DNA from: Nannocystis pusilla
GTDB taxonomy: Bacteria > Myxococcota_A > Polyangia > Nannocystales > Nannocystaceae
Reading direction: 5' to 3'
DNA: 64,000 bases
NCBI RefSeq assembly: GCF_020073745.1
Contig: NZ_JAIRAU010000056.1
Span: 390,110-454,109 of the forward strand
Shown: one piece after another, positions 52,497 through 60,221 of the stretch
Layout of the letters: the number at the start of each line of letters is the position of its first letter
How positions within the stretch are numbered: position 1 is the first letter of the stretch
The notes under the pieces: generated by a model
Databases searched by the model: none
What the model saw: only the letters and a program-made list of their open reading frames with translations
What the model was told of the DNA's origin: nothing
Translations under genes and position numbers: made by a program

Positions 52497-53455
52497 TGAG
52501 CGGCCGCGGCGGCGCAGCCCCACGAGAGGGTGACGCCGGCGCCGCCGTGGCCGTAGTTGTGGACGACGACGCCGCCGGGGCGGGCCTCGAGCTCGAGGCG
52601 GACGGCGGGTCGCGCGGGGCGGAGGCCGACGGCGACCGAGACAATCTCGGCGCCGGCGAGCGCGGGCTCGAGGCGGGCGCAGCGGGCGATGATGCCGGGC
52701 GTGCGCGCGGGGTCCGGGGTGGTGTCCTCCTCGCGCTCGTCGGCGGTGCCGCCGAGGACGACGTCGTGGCTGCGCGGGACGATGTAGGTGATCCCGCCGC
52801 CGCTGTACTCGTCGATCCACACGCGAGAAAGCCCGGGGTTACGCACCCTCACCACTTGCCCACGCACGGCGTAGACCGAGGGATCGGGGACCAACTCGCG
52901 GGCGCCGAGGCCGGTGCAATCGACCACCCGCGGACAGTCGCGCAGGGCCTCGTCGAGGTCGGCGTAGGCGTGGACCCGCAGCTCGCCGCCGGCCGCCTCG
53001 ACCTGGCGCATGAGCCAGGGCAGGTAGATCGGGGTCTCGACGACGTACGAGGTGAATCGATGGCCCGCGCCGTAGCCGGGCGGGAGCGCGGCCGTCGGCA
53101 CGAATTCGAAGTCCGGCAGGTCGCTGGCCCAGGCGGGCGGCGGGGCGAATTGCGGGAACACCTCGATCGTGTCGCGGCGGGTGACGCCGGCCTCGGGGGC
53201 GGCGCGCGCGAGCTCGGCGAAGCGCTCGTAGCTGGCGCGGGCCCACGGTGCCACCATCGCCTCGGGGTACGCGCGATAGGGGTACCAGAAGGCGGCGGCG
53301 ACGGCCGAGGTGGTGCCTGCGAGATAGGCCCGGGCAGCCACGCGGACGCGTCGGCCGGCCTGCAGCAGGCACAGGGCGGTGGACAGGCCCGCGACGCCTC
53401 CGCCGAGCACGAGAACGTCGGTGGCGGTCGATTGCTCGCTGGGGCGGGCGGCCAT
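52478..53455 (-). CDS. D-amino-acid oxidase family flavoenzyme
   Basis: 325 residues. FAD-binding GxGxxG-type VLVLGGGVAGLSTALCL (14-30), then family motifs AAAFWYPYRAYP, VVETPIYLPWLMRQ, RGQVVRVRNPG, ITYIVPRSHDVVLGGT, VGLRPARPAVRLE and VVHNYGHGGAGVTLSWG. Oxidises a D-amino acid to the 2-oxo acid with release of ammonia and H2O2. No peroxisomal or secretion signal. It precedes cysD by 10 bases, an unusual partner. Confidence 0.93.
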   Translation of the reverse strand: MAARPSEQSTATDVLVLGGGVAGLSTALCLLQAGRRVRVAARAYLAGTTSAVAAAFWYPYRAYPEAMVAPWARASYERFAELARAAPEAGVTRRDTIEVFPQFAPPPAWASDLPDFEFVPTAALPPGYGAGHRFTSYVVETPIYLPWLMRQVEAAGGELRVHAYADLDEALRDCPRVVDCTGLGARELVPDPSVYAVRGQVVRVRNPGLSRVWIDEYSGGGITYIVPRSHDVVLGGTADEREEDTTPDPARTPGIIARCARLEPALAGAEIVSVAVGLRPARPAVRLELEARPGGVVVHNYGHGGAGVTLSWGCAAAAAHLLLHT

Positions 53456-53646
53456 GCGCGGCGTGAATGTAGCCGAGGCGCCCGGCGGGGGGCAGGGCGG
53501 GCCGGGTGCGTCAGCGCAGCGGCGCGCAGGGGCATGCGCAGCGTCACACGCGCCGGGTGGTGGGGCCCGCGGAGACGGGGGTCAATGCCCCTTCCCAGGC
53601 AGTCTGCGAGCGCAGAGTGTCAAGGCTCGACCGCTGAAATTATCGC

Positions 53647-53676
53647 TTGAAGCGCGGGCGAGGGATTGCCTAGGGT
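53647..53676 (+). promoter_or_regulatory. Promoter candidate of the first metzincin-like gene
   Basis: TTGAAG (53647-53652), 18-base spacer ending ATTGCC, TAGGGT (53671-53676). The same layout is found before the paralogue at 55390-55419. Confidence 0.5.
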
Positions 53677-53694
53677 GGACGTTGGGTAAACCTC

Positions 53695-55122
53695 ATGATC
53701 CCGCCGTTCGCCATCCTTCGATCGCATCCCGGGGCCGCTGCCATCGGGGTGTGCCTGTTGAGCTCGAGCGCGATCGCCGCGCCCGTCGTGCAGCCGTCCG
53801 CTGCGGCAGAGGCGCCGGAATCGCCGGAGCCGCAGGCGTGGCGCGCGACTCCGCTGGTGCCGCCGGCCGAGGTCCAGCAGGGCTTCGACCTGACCGACCG
53901 GGTGCGAGCGAGCGCCGCCGGGGTCGCGCAGGCCAACGTGTTCTTCCTGAACTACGACGGCGTGACCCTGAAGCAGGGCGGTCAGGACAACTCGGCCACC
54001 AACACCACGGTGTTCGGCGAGTTCGCGACCACGTATCAGCCGTACGGCGCCGGCAACAAGCGGGCCGCGTCGCTGCAGGCGGTCAAGTCCGACTGGGCGC
54101 CGTACGACGTCACCATCACCGACGTGCGCCCGGCCAACGGCCTTTATACGATGTGCGTCAATTCGCCGACCAACATCTTCGGCGGCGGCGTGCTCGGGGT
54201 GGCGCCGCTCGATTGCAACGACAACATGGCGGCCAACATCGTGCTGGCATTCCACTCGGCCAACGATCAGTTCTCGGCGGCGACGCAGGCGACGACGATG
54301 AGCCAGGAGATCGCCCACGCGTACGGGCTCGAGCACGTCAATCAGCCCAACGACATCATGAACCCGTACAACGCGGGCGGCGATCCGAGCTTCCTCGATC
54401 AGTGCCTGAACCTCGACGGCGGCGGCAACCCGATCCAGTGCGGGCAGCAGCACAACCAGTTCTGCAACAACGGCCAGCAGAACTCGCACCAGGAGCTGCT
54501 GTGGCTGTTCGGCACCTCGACGCCGGATCCCCAGCCGCCGGTGGTGACGATCACCAACCCGAAGAACGGCGACGAATTCGCCGCGCCGGCGACGATCACG
54601 ATCACGGCCGAGGCGACCGACAACATCGGCGTCGCCGAGGTCAACCTGTTCATCGACGGCATGAATCAGAACGCGCCCGACTTCACGCCGCCGTATCAAT
54701 GGGCCGACGCGACCTTCCCCGAGGGCACCTACTGCGTGTCGGCGTCGGCGGTCGACGACGAGCCGAACATGGCGATGTCGCCGGAGGTCTGTTTCTCGGT
54801 GGTGAAGCAGGGCGAGGGCACCACGTCGCCCGGGAGCACCAGCGGCGAGGAGCCCGACCCGACCACCGGCACCATTCCGACCACCAGCGGGGGCGAGACG
54901 GGCGTCGAGACCGGCGAGGAGCCGGAGCCGGAGCCGGAGCCGGAGGACAGCGATTCGGGCAACGACCAGGGCGGCGGGTTCGACAGCTCCGCGCTGCCGC
55001 CCGGGTTCGGCCAGGACGGCGGCGACGAGGGCTGCGGCTGCGCCCAGCCGACCGGTCCGGGCGCGACCGGGCTGCTGCTGCTGGCGGCGTTCGGGCTGAT
55101 CCGCCGGCGGCGACGCGACTGA
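53695..55122 (+). CDS. Metzincin-like secreted protein with MYXO-CTERM tail (paralogue 1)
   Basis: 475 residues. Signal peptide ending SSAIAA; a protease-like domain with SQEIAHAYGLEHV (about 201-213) and the Met-turn NDIMNPY; an Ig-like domain (PVVTITNPKNGDEFAAPATI); a Ser/Thr/Glu/Pro linker; and GCGC-(membrane helix)-RRRRRD. Metzincins need HExxHxxGxxH, but here the first His is Gln, so zinc binding is incomplete. It shares about 60-65% of residues by eye with the next gene, pointing to a duplication. Confidence 0.87.
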   Translation: MIPPFAILRSHPGAAAIGVCLLSSSAIAAPVVQPSAAAEAPESPEPQAWRATPLVPPAEVQQGFDLTDRVRASAAGVAQANVFFLNYDGVTLKQGGQDNSATNTTVFGEFATTYQPYGAGNKRAASLQAVKSDWAPYDVTITDVRPANGLYTMCVNSPTNIFGGGVLGVAPLDCNDNMAANIVLAFHSANDQFSAATQATTMSQEIAHAYGLEHVNQPNDIMNPYNAGGDPSFLDQCLNLDGGGNPIQCGQQHNQFCNNGQQNSHQELLWLFGTSTPDPQPPVVTITNPKNGDEFAAPATITITAEATDNIGVAEVNLFIDGMNQNAPDFTPPYQWADATFPEGTYCVSASAVDDEPNMAMSPEVCFSVVKQGEGTTSPGSTSGEEPDPTTGTIPTTSGGETGVETGEEPEPEPEPEDSDSGNDQGGGFDSSALPPGFGQDGGDEGCGCAQPTGPGATGLLLLAAFGLIRRRRRD

Positions 55123-55151
55123 GACCGGAGCGACCGGAGTGACCGGGCCCA

Positions 55152-55180
55152 GGCCCGCCGTGCGCGGCACGGTGGGCCTT
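55152..55180 (+). terminator. Stem-loop terminator candidate
   Basis: GGCCCGCCGTG (55152-55162), loop CGCGG, CACGGTGGGCC (55168-55178), one mismatch, then TT. It lies 30 bases after the first metzincin-like gene, in a 321-base gap that otherwise holds only the promoter at 55390. Confidence 0.5.
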
Positions 55181-55389
55181 AATTGCTCCTGGAGTCGGCG
55201 CAGAGTTCGCGGTTTACGCTGTCAAGGCGCGTCTAGCGCGTAAACAGCCCGGCGCGGCGTTCGCTGCGCAAGAATCTGCGCAGTCTCACGTCGAGACCCC
55301 AATTCCCTCCAACACGGCGCGGCGACCTCCGGAGGGCCGGCGGAATGTCCGCACCGCGTGAATGATGCGTGGCGCCGCGAAAATAAGGC

Positions 55390-55419
55390 TTGAGTGCGGT
55401 GACATGAATTGCCTATGTG
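55390..55419 (+). promoter_or_regulatory. Promoter candidate of the second metzincin-like gene
   Basis: TTGAGT (55390-55395), 18-base spacer ending ATTGCC, TATGTG (55414-55419). GAGG at 55437-55440 precedes the ATG at 55444. Confidence 0.5.
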
Positions 55420-55443
55420 TAATGCCGTACCGGAGCGAGGCAC

Positions 55444-56910
55444 ATGTCATTGTCCACCGACCGCCGTGCGCGCATTGTCGTCCTGTCGCTTGCGACCTGT
55501 CTCTTGAGCAATGTCGCGGGTGCGGCGCCATATGTGCAATCCCCCGCGGCGGAGGCGGCGCCCGAGCCGACCGCGTGGCGCGCCGCGCCGCTGACGCCGC
55601 CGGCCAGTCAGGCGACGACGCGGCTCAAGGCCGACGTGCCGCCGACGGCGTTCGGGCAGGCCCAGACCAATGTGTTCTACCTGAACTACGACGGCGTGAC
55701 GTTGAAGCACACCGGCAAGGACGACGCGAAGAAGGACGAGACGGCGTTCGCGGAGTTCGAGGCCAATTACAAGCCGTACGGCGAGGGCAACAAGCGGGCC
55801 GCGTCGATGCAGGCGGTCAAGGCCGACTGGGCCGCGTACAAGGTGGTGATCACCGACGAGCGGCCGCAAGAGGGCGAATACACGATGTGCGTCAATTCGC
55901 CGACCAACGTGTTCGGCGGCGGCGTGCTCGGGGTGGCGATGCTCGACTGCGAGGACGCGAAGGTCGCGTCGAACGTCGTCCTCGCGTTCCACAGCGCCAA
56001 CGACAAGTTCTCGGCGTCGACCCAGGCGACGACGATGAGCCAGGAGATCGCCCACGCGTACGGGCTCGAGCACGTCAACGAGCCCGACGACATCATGAAC
56101 CCCTACAACGCCGGCGGCGACCCGAGCTTCCGCGACGAGTGCCTGAAGCTCGACCCCAAAACGCCGGTCCACTGCGGCGATCAGCACAAGCAGTTCTGCG
56201 ACAAGGGCCAGAACTCGCACCAGGAGCTGATCTGGCTGTTCGGCAGCTCGGAGCCCGACGCGGAGCCGCCGACGGTGGCGATCACGGGCCCGCAGGACGG
56301 TCAGGAGTTCATGGCGCCGGCGAGCGTGACGATCACGGTCGAGGCCAGCGACAACGTCAACGTGGCCCAGGTCGACCTCTACGTCGACGGCGTCAACCAA
56401 AACGCGCCGCTGACGGCGCCGCCGTACGAGTGGAAGGACGCGATGTTCCCGGCCGGGACGTTCTGCCTGACCGCAGAGGCGCGCGACGAGGAGCCCAACC
56501 TGGTGATGTCCGACCCGGTGTGCTTCACCGTGGTCGAGCAGGGCGAGCCGGGCGGCGACACCGGCGAGGAGCCGGGCGGAACGAGCGGCGGACCGATGCC
56601 GGGAGATCCGGGGGCGGAGACCGGCGGGAGCGAGCCGCAGGGCGGCGAGACGAGCGGGGCGCCCGAGACCGGCGGCGACTCCGGGGGCGAGGGCGACTCC
56701 GAGGGCGACAGCGACTCGGGCGAAGCGGGCGGTGATTCGAACGCCGGCGGCCCGGTGACGCCGCCGGGGCCGCTGTTCCCGCCGGGGTGGCCGCACGGCG
56801 ACGACGACGACGACAGCGGCTGCGGCTGCACGCAGGAGCCGAGCCCCGGCGCGGCCGGGCTGGTGGTCCTGCTGGGGGCGTTCGCGGCGCGTCGGCGCCG
56901 CCGCCGGTGA
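55444..56910 (+). CDS. Metzincin-like secreted protein with MYXO-CTERM tail (paralogue 2)
   Basis: 488 residues, same architecture as its neighbour: signal peptide (to VAGAAP), pseudo-metzincin domain with SQEIAHAYGLEHV (about 197-209) and Met-turn DDIMNPY, Ig-like domain (PTVAITGPQDGQEFMAPASV), Gly/Glu/Asp linker and GCGC-(helix)-RRRRRR. The first zinc His is again Gln. The conserved substitution argues against simple decay. Two in-line copies with matching promoters suggest separate expression. Confidence 0.87.
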   Translation: MSLSTDRRARIVVLSLATCLLSNVAGAAPYVQSPAAEAAPEPTAWRAAPLTPPASQATTRLKADVPPTAFGQAQTNVFYLNYDGVTLKHTGKDDAKKDETAFAEFEANYKPYGEGNKRAASMQAVKADWAAYKVVITDERPQEGEYTMCVNSPTNVFGGGVLGVAMLDCEDAKVASNVVLAFHSANDKFSASTQATTMSQEIAHAYGLEHVNEPDDIMNPYNAGGDPSFRDECLKLDPKTPVHCGDQHKQFCDKGQNSHQELIWLFGSSEPDAEPPTVAITGPQDGQEFMAPASVTITVEASDNVNVAQVDLYVDGVNQNAPLTAPPYEWKDAMFPAGTFCLTAEARDEEPNLVMSDPVCFTVVEQGEPGGDTGEEPGGTSGGPMPGDPGAETGGSEPQGGETSGAPETGGDSGGEGDSEGDSDSGEAGGDSNAGGPVTPPGPLFPPGWPHGDDDDDSGCGCTQEPSPGAAGLVVLLGAFAARRRRRR

Positions 56911-56911
56911 A

Positions 56912-57351
56912 GATGTCCCGAGGGACAGGAATAGCCCTCACGCGCACGAGGTCCAGGTTTTAGCTGTCCTGAAGGGCATGTTCGACGAGCGGGCTGCATC
57001 GCCGCACATGCCCTTCAGGGCGGTCTTCTTACCGCCGAACTTTGCTGCTCCGAAGGACATGTCCGCCGCGCGCACGGCGGACATGGCTTCGGGGCAGCTG
57101 CTTGCGCTCGCGCGCATGACGAGGGCCGCGGGTGAGGGACGCCCGGTCGGGCGGCGAGGAATGTCCTCGGGGACATGTCTCGCCGCTCTGAATGCCGTGT
57201 CGGTGCCGCGGTGCGAACGGCGGGAACGGCGAGCTGTCCCCGGGGACAGCTCACCGGGGGCCGGTGTGAATGCCGTGTCGGTGCGAACGGCGGAAGGAGA
57301 GCTGTCCGCGGGACAGCTCTCCGTTCTCGCGTGTCTGTCCGGAGGGACAGG
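56912..57351. repeat. Dense cluster of hairpin elements between the metzincin pair and sppA
   Basis: Elements at 56912-56929, 56963-56980, 57044-57085 (GCTG 57044, CATG 57058, CATG 57082, the latter two forming an 11-bp stem CATGTCCGCCG), 57160-57177, 57233-57250, 57297-57321 (perfect 11-bp stem GAGAGCTGTCC) and 57334-57351. CCTGAAGGGCATG at 56968-56980 is repeated inverted at 57007-57019. A block starting GAATGCCGTGTCGGTG recurs at 57190 and 57268, each followed by a hairpin. No gene is present in these 440 bases. Confidence 0.85.
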
Positions 57352-59139
57352 TCAGTCGCCGAGGGCGACGGGCGGGGTGCTGACGGCTCCGTGGGCGCCG
57401 GGGCCGAGGCCGAGGGCGCGCAGCTCGGCGGCGACCGGGCGCAGCTCCTCGGCGAGGCCGATGGCGACCTGGACGTCGGCGGCGACGGCCTCGCTGTTGT
57501 CGCCGTCGCCGCCGCCGAGGAGGGCGCCGAGCAGGCCCTTCTCCTCGGGGTAGACCTTGAGCTCGATGTCGGCGTCGGCGGCCAGGCCGGCGGCCTCGCG
57601 GGCGAGGCGAAGGGCCACGGGCCAGCCGCCGAGCTCGTCGACGAGGCCGAGCTGCTTGGCGTCGGCGCCGGTCCAGATCCGCCCCTTGGCGACCTCGCGG
57701 ACCTTCTCGATCGGCAGGCCGCGGCCCTCGGCGACCTTGCTGGTGAAGTCGAGGTAGACGCGGTCGAGCCAGCCCTGGAAGCGCTGCCAGCCGCCGGCGC
57801 TGTAGTCGTGGTTCTCGCTGAAGAAGTCGCTGTTGGCCGAGCTGTTGATCGAGTCGTAGGTGACGCCGAGGCGCTCGAACAGCTGGCGGGTCAGCATCTT
57901 GCCGCCGAGCACGCCGATCGAGCCGGTGATCGTGCCGGGCTGGGCGACGATCTTGGTCGCGTGCATGGCGACGAAGTAACCGCCCGAGCCGGCGACGTTG
58001 CCCATGCTGACGATGAGCGGCTTGCCGGCCTGCTTGGCCCGCACGGTCTCGCGCCAGATCGTGTCGGAGGCGACGTAGGAGCCGCCGGGGCTGTCGACGC
58101 GGAACACGATCGCCTTGACCTCGGGGTCGTCGATGGCGGCGCGCAGGGCCCCGGCGACGGTCTCGCTGCCCATGGTGGCCTCGCGGAACAGCGGGTCGAA
58201 GCTGCTCTTGCCGCGCGCGACCGGGCCGATGCCGTAGACCACGGCGATCCGCGTGCCGCGGGTGTGGGGCCGGCCGGCGCGGTCGAGGTAGCGGTCGTGC
58301 CACAGCAGCTCGGCGCCGGCGCCGGCGCGCTCCTTGACGGCGGCCATGACCTCGTCGCGGTAGCCGAGCCGGTCGACGAGGCCCTCCTCGTGCGCCTCGG
58401 GGCCGAGGAACGGGCCGCGATCGATCAGCGTCCGCACGGCCTCGGGGGCGAGCTTGCGGCCCTCGGCGATGTCGGCCACGAACTGATCGAACATGCTCGA
58501 AAGGACAGCCTGGCTGGCCTCCCTGTGCGCCGGCGTGTAGGCCCGCTCGGTGTAGGTGTTGAGCGCGTTCTTGTACTCGTGGCGGTGATCCATGCGGACG
58601 CCGACCTCGAGCTTGTCGAGCGTGCCGCGGTAGAAGCTGCCCTGCATCATCAGGCCGTTGAGGCCGACGTCGCCGGAGGGCTGCAGCCAGATCTCGTCGA
58701 ACGCGGTGGCGAGGTAGTAGCCCTGGTTGCCGGGCCCGAACTCGCCGAAGGTCTCGGAGAAGGCGACGGCGAACTTGCCGCCGGCGCGGAAGCCGGCGAT
58801 CGCGTCGCGCAGCTCCTGGGTGCGGGCGAAGCCGCTGCCGGCCCCGCCGACGTGGGCGACCAGGCCGACCACGCGGTCGTCGGTCCTGGCCCGCTCGAGC
58901 GCGGCGACGAGGTCGTCGACCGTGGGCCCGCCGCCCCCCAGCGCGCGCGCGACCGGGTCGTCGGCGGCGTGCTCGAGGAAGGGCCGCTCGAAGTCGATCT
59001 CGAGCACGGTGCGCGCCGGGACGCCCGGTCCGCCGCAGGTGCAGCGCACCGAGACGGTGAGGAGCACCAGCACGACGACGGCGGTGGACAGGGCGCCGAT
59101 GACGGCGAAGAACCGGAGGGTGCGGGACGGTCGGGTCAT
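57352..59139 (-). CDS. sppA: Signal peptide peptidase SppA, long (67K) type
   Basis: 595 residues, the two-half form of E. coli SppA. An N-terminal membrane helix (TAVVVLVLLTVSV) is followed by VRCTCGG. The catalytic pair is present: Lys190 in HRHEYKNALN (first half) and Ser385 in NVAGSGGYFVA (second half), matching Lys209 and Ser409 of E. coli. It degrades signal-peptide remnants in the inner membrane. One in-frame element lies at 58492-58509. The ECF sigma gene upstream is 59 bases away. Confidence 0.93.
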   Translation of the reverse strand: MTRPSRTLRFFAVIGALSTAVVVLVLLTVSVRCTCGGPGVPARTVLEIDFERPFLEHAADDPVARALGGGGPTVDDLVAALERARTDDRVVGLVAHVGGAGSGFARTQELRDAIAGFRAGGKFAVAFSETFGEFGPGNQGYYLATAFDEIWLQPSGDVGLNGLMMQGSFYRGTLDKLEVGVRMDHRHEYKNALNTYTERAYTPAHREASQAVLSSMFDQFVADIAEGRKLAPEAVRTLIDRGPFLGPEAHEEGLVDRLGYRDEVMAAVKERAGAGAELLWHDRYLDRAGRPHTRGTRIAVVYGIGPVARGKSSFDPLFREATMGSETVAGALRAAIDDPEVKAIVFRVDSPGGSYVASDTIWRETVRAKQAGKPLIVSMGNVAGSGGYFVAMHATKIVAQPGTITGSIGVLGGKMLTRQLFERLGVTYDSINSSANSDFFSENHDYSAGGWQRFQGWLDRVYLDFTSKVAEGRGLPIEKVREVAKGRIWTGADAKQLGLVDELGGWPVALRLAREAAGLAADADIELKVYPEEKGLLGALLGGGDGDNSEAVAADVQVAIGLAEELRPVAAELRALGLGPGAHGAVSTPPVALGD

Positions 59140-59198
59140 GCCGGGTGTCGCTGAAACGGGCCAGGGCGGCGCAGACGAGGCTCGCGGCGCGCGGCCGC

Positions 59199-59897
59199 TC
59201 AGGTGGCCGCAGCCGGCGACGCCGGCGGCTCGTCCGCGCCGCCGCCGTCGTTGTCGTCCTTCGCGGTCATGCGTGAGACCGCCGCGCCCTCGCGCAGGGT
59301 TTCACCGAGCTGCTTGGCCCAGCCGTCGAGGTCGCCCATGGTGCTCTCGAGCTGGGTCTTGCTGAGCGTGATCGACTCCATGATCTCGCGCAGCATCTCC
59401 TTGGCCCGCCGCAGCCGGCTCTTGACGGTGCCGGACGGGATCTCGAGCACGGTCGCGACCTCGGTGGCCGACATGTTCTCCCAGTAGTGCAGCTCGAGCG
59501 CGATCTGGAGGTCGATCGGCAGCCGGCGCAGCGCCTCGTGCAGGAGCTTCTGCTCGTTGTGCTTGGCGACGACGGTGCTCGGCGAGGGATCGAGGTCGAA
59601 GAAGGACTTCGACTCGATGTCGAGCTCGTTGTTGAGCTTGCGCCGGCGCCGGTAGTGGGCCAGGAGCTCGAGCCGGGCGACGCCGAACAGGTAGGTGCGG
59701 AAGGTGCTGGCCCCGCGGAAGCGATCGCGGGTCTCGACGCACGCGAGCAAGGTCCGCTGCATGACCTCGTCGGTGTCGTCGCCGACCTTGTTGCGCAAGA
59801 ACCGGTGGATGCTCTCGAAGTGGCGGTCGAACAGCTTGCTGCCGGCCTGCAGGTCGCCGTTACGCCAGGCGTCGAGGAGCTCGAAGTCGTCGGACAT
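59199..59897 (-). CDS. ECF-type RNA polymerase sigma factor
   Basis: 232 residues from the ATG at 59897; the frame is open upstream but that part is Arg/Pro-rich. Sigma region 2 (WRNGDLQAGSKLFDRHFESI, DEVMQRTLLACVETRDRFRG, FRTYLFGVARLELL) and region 4 (LPIDLQIALELHYWENMSAT, IPSGTVKSRLRRAKEML) are clear. A 45-residue C-terminal extension (KTQLESTMGDLDGWAKQLG) is unusual and may bind a regulator. No anti-sigma gene is adjacent; the flanking PknK-like kinase on the same strand may be connected. Confidence 0.93.
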   Translation of the reverse strand: MSDDFELLDAWRNGDLQAGSKLFDRHFESIHRFLRNKVGDDTDEVMQRTLLACVETRDRFRGASTFRTYLFGVARLELLAHYRRRRKLNNELDIESKSFFDLDPSPSTVVAKHNEQKLLHEALRRLPIDLQIALELHYWENMSATEVATVLEIPSGTVKSRLRRAKEMLREIMESITLSKTQLESTMGDLDGWAKQLGETLREGAAVSRMTAKDDNDGGGADEPPASPAAAT

Positions 59898-60221
59898 CCC
59901 CGCGACGGTAGCACGGCAGGGCCGGTGCTTCGCCGGACCGGGCGCGTAGAGCCGGATCACGCGCGACGAACGGGGGAGAAGTGACCGCAAGAGCGGCGTC
60001 CGCAGGGCCCGTGCGTGACGGACCCGCAAGCCGAGAGCGCGCGACGGCTCTGCAGGGGCGGGCCGTGAGGTCGTGAAGCCGGCAGGGGTTGGACGGCTGC
60101 GCCGTCGGCAGGAGCCGGAGGCGCCGGCGCGCGGTGTCCATTCGGCGCCGCGCGTGCTTGCTCGTCGATGGCCGGGCGACGGCTCGAGCGCGGGCGACAC
60201 GGGGTGCCGACAGGCAGGCGC
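59898..60221. other. Gap between kinase and sigma-factor genes
   Basis: 324 bases without a credible gene. A GC-rich stem (GGCCGGTGCTTCGCCGG, about 59929-59945) and another (CGGCTGCGCCGTCGG, about 60091) could end transcription of the kinase; nothing decisive. Confidence 0.35.
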
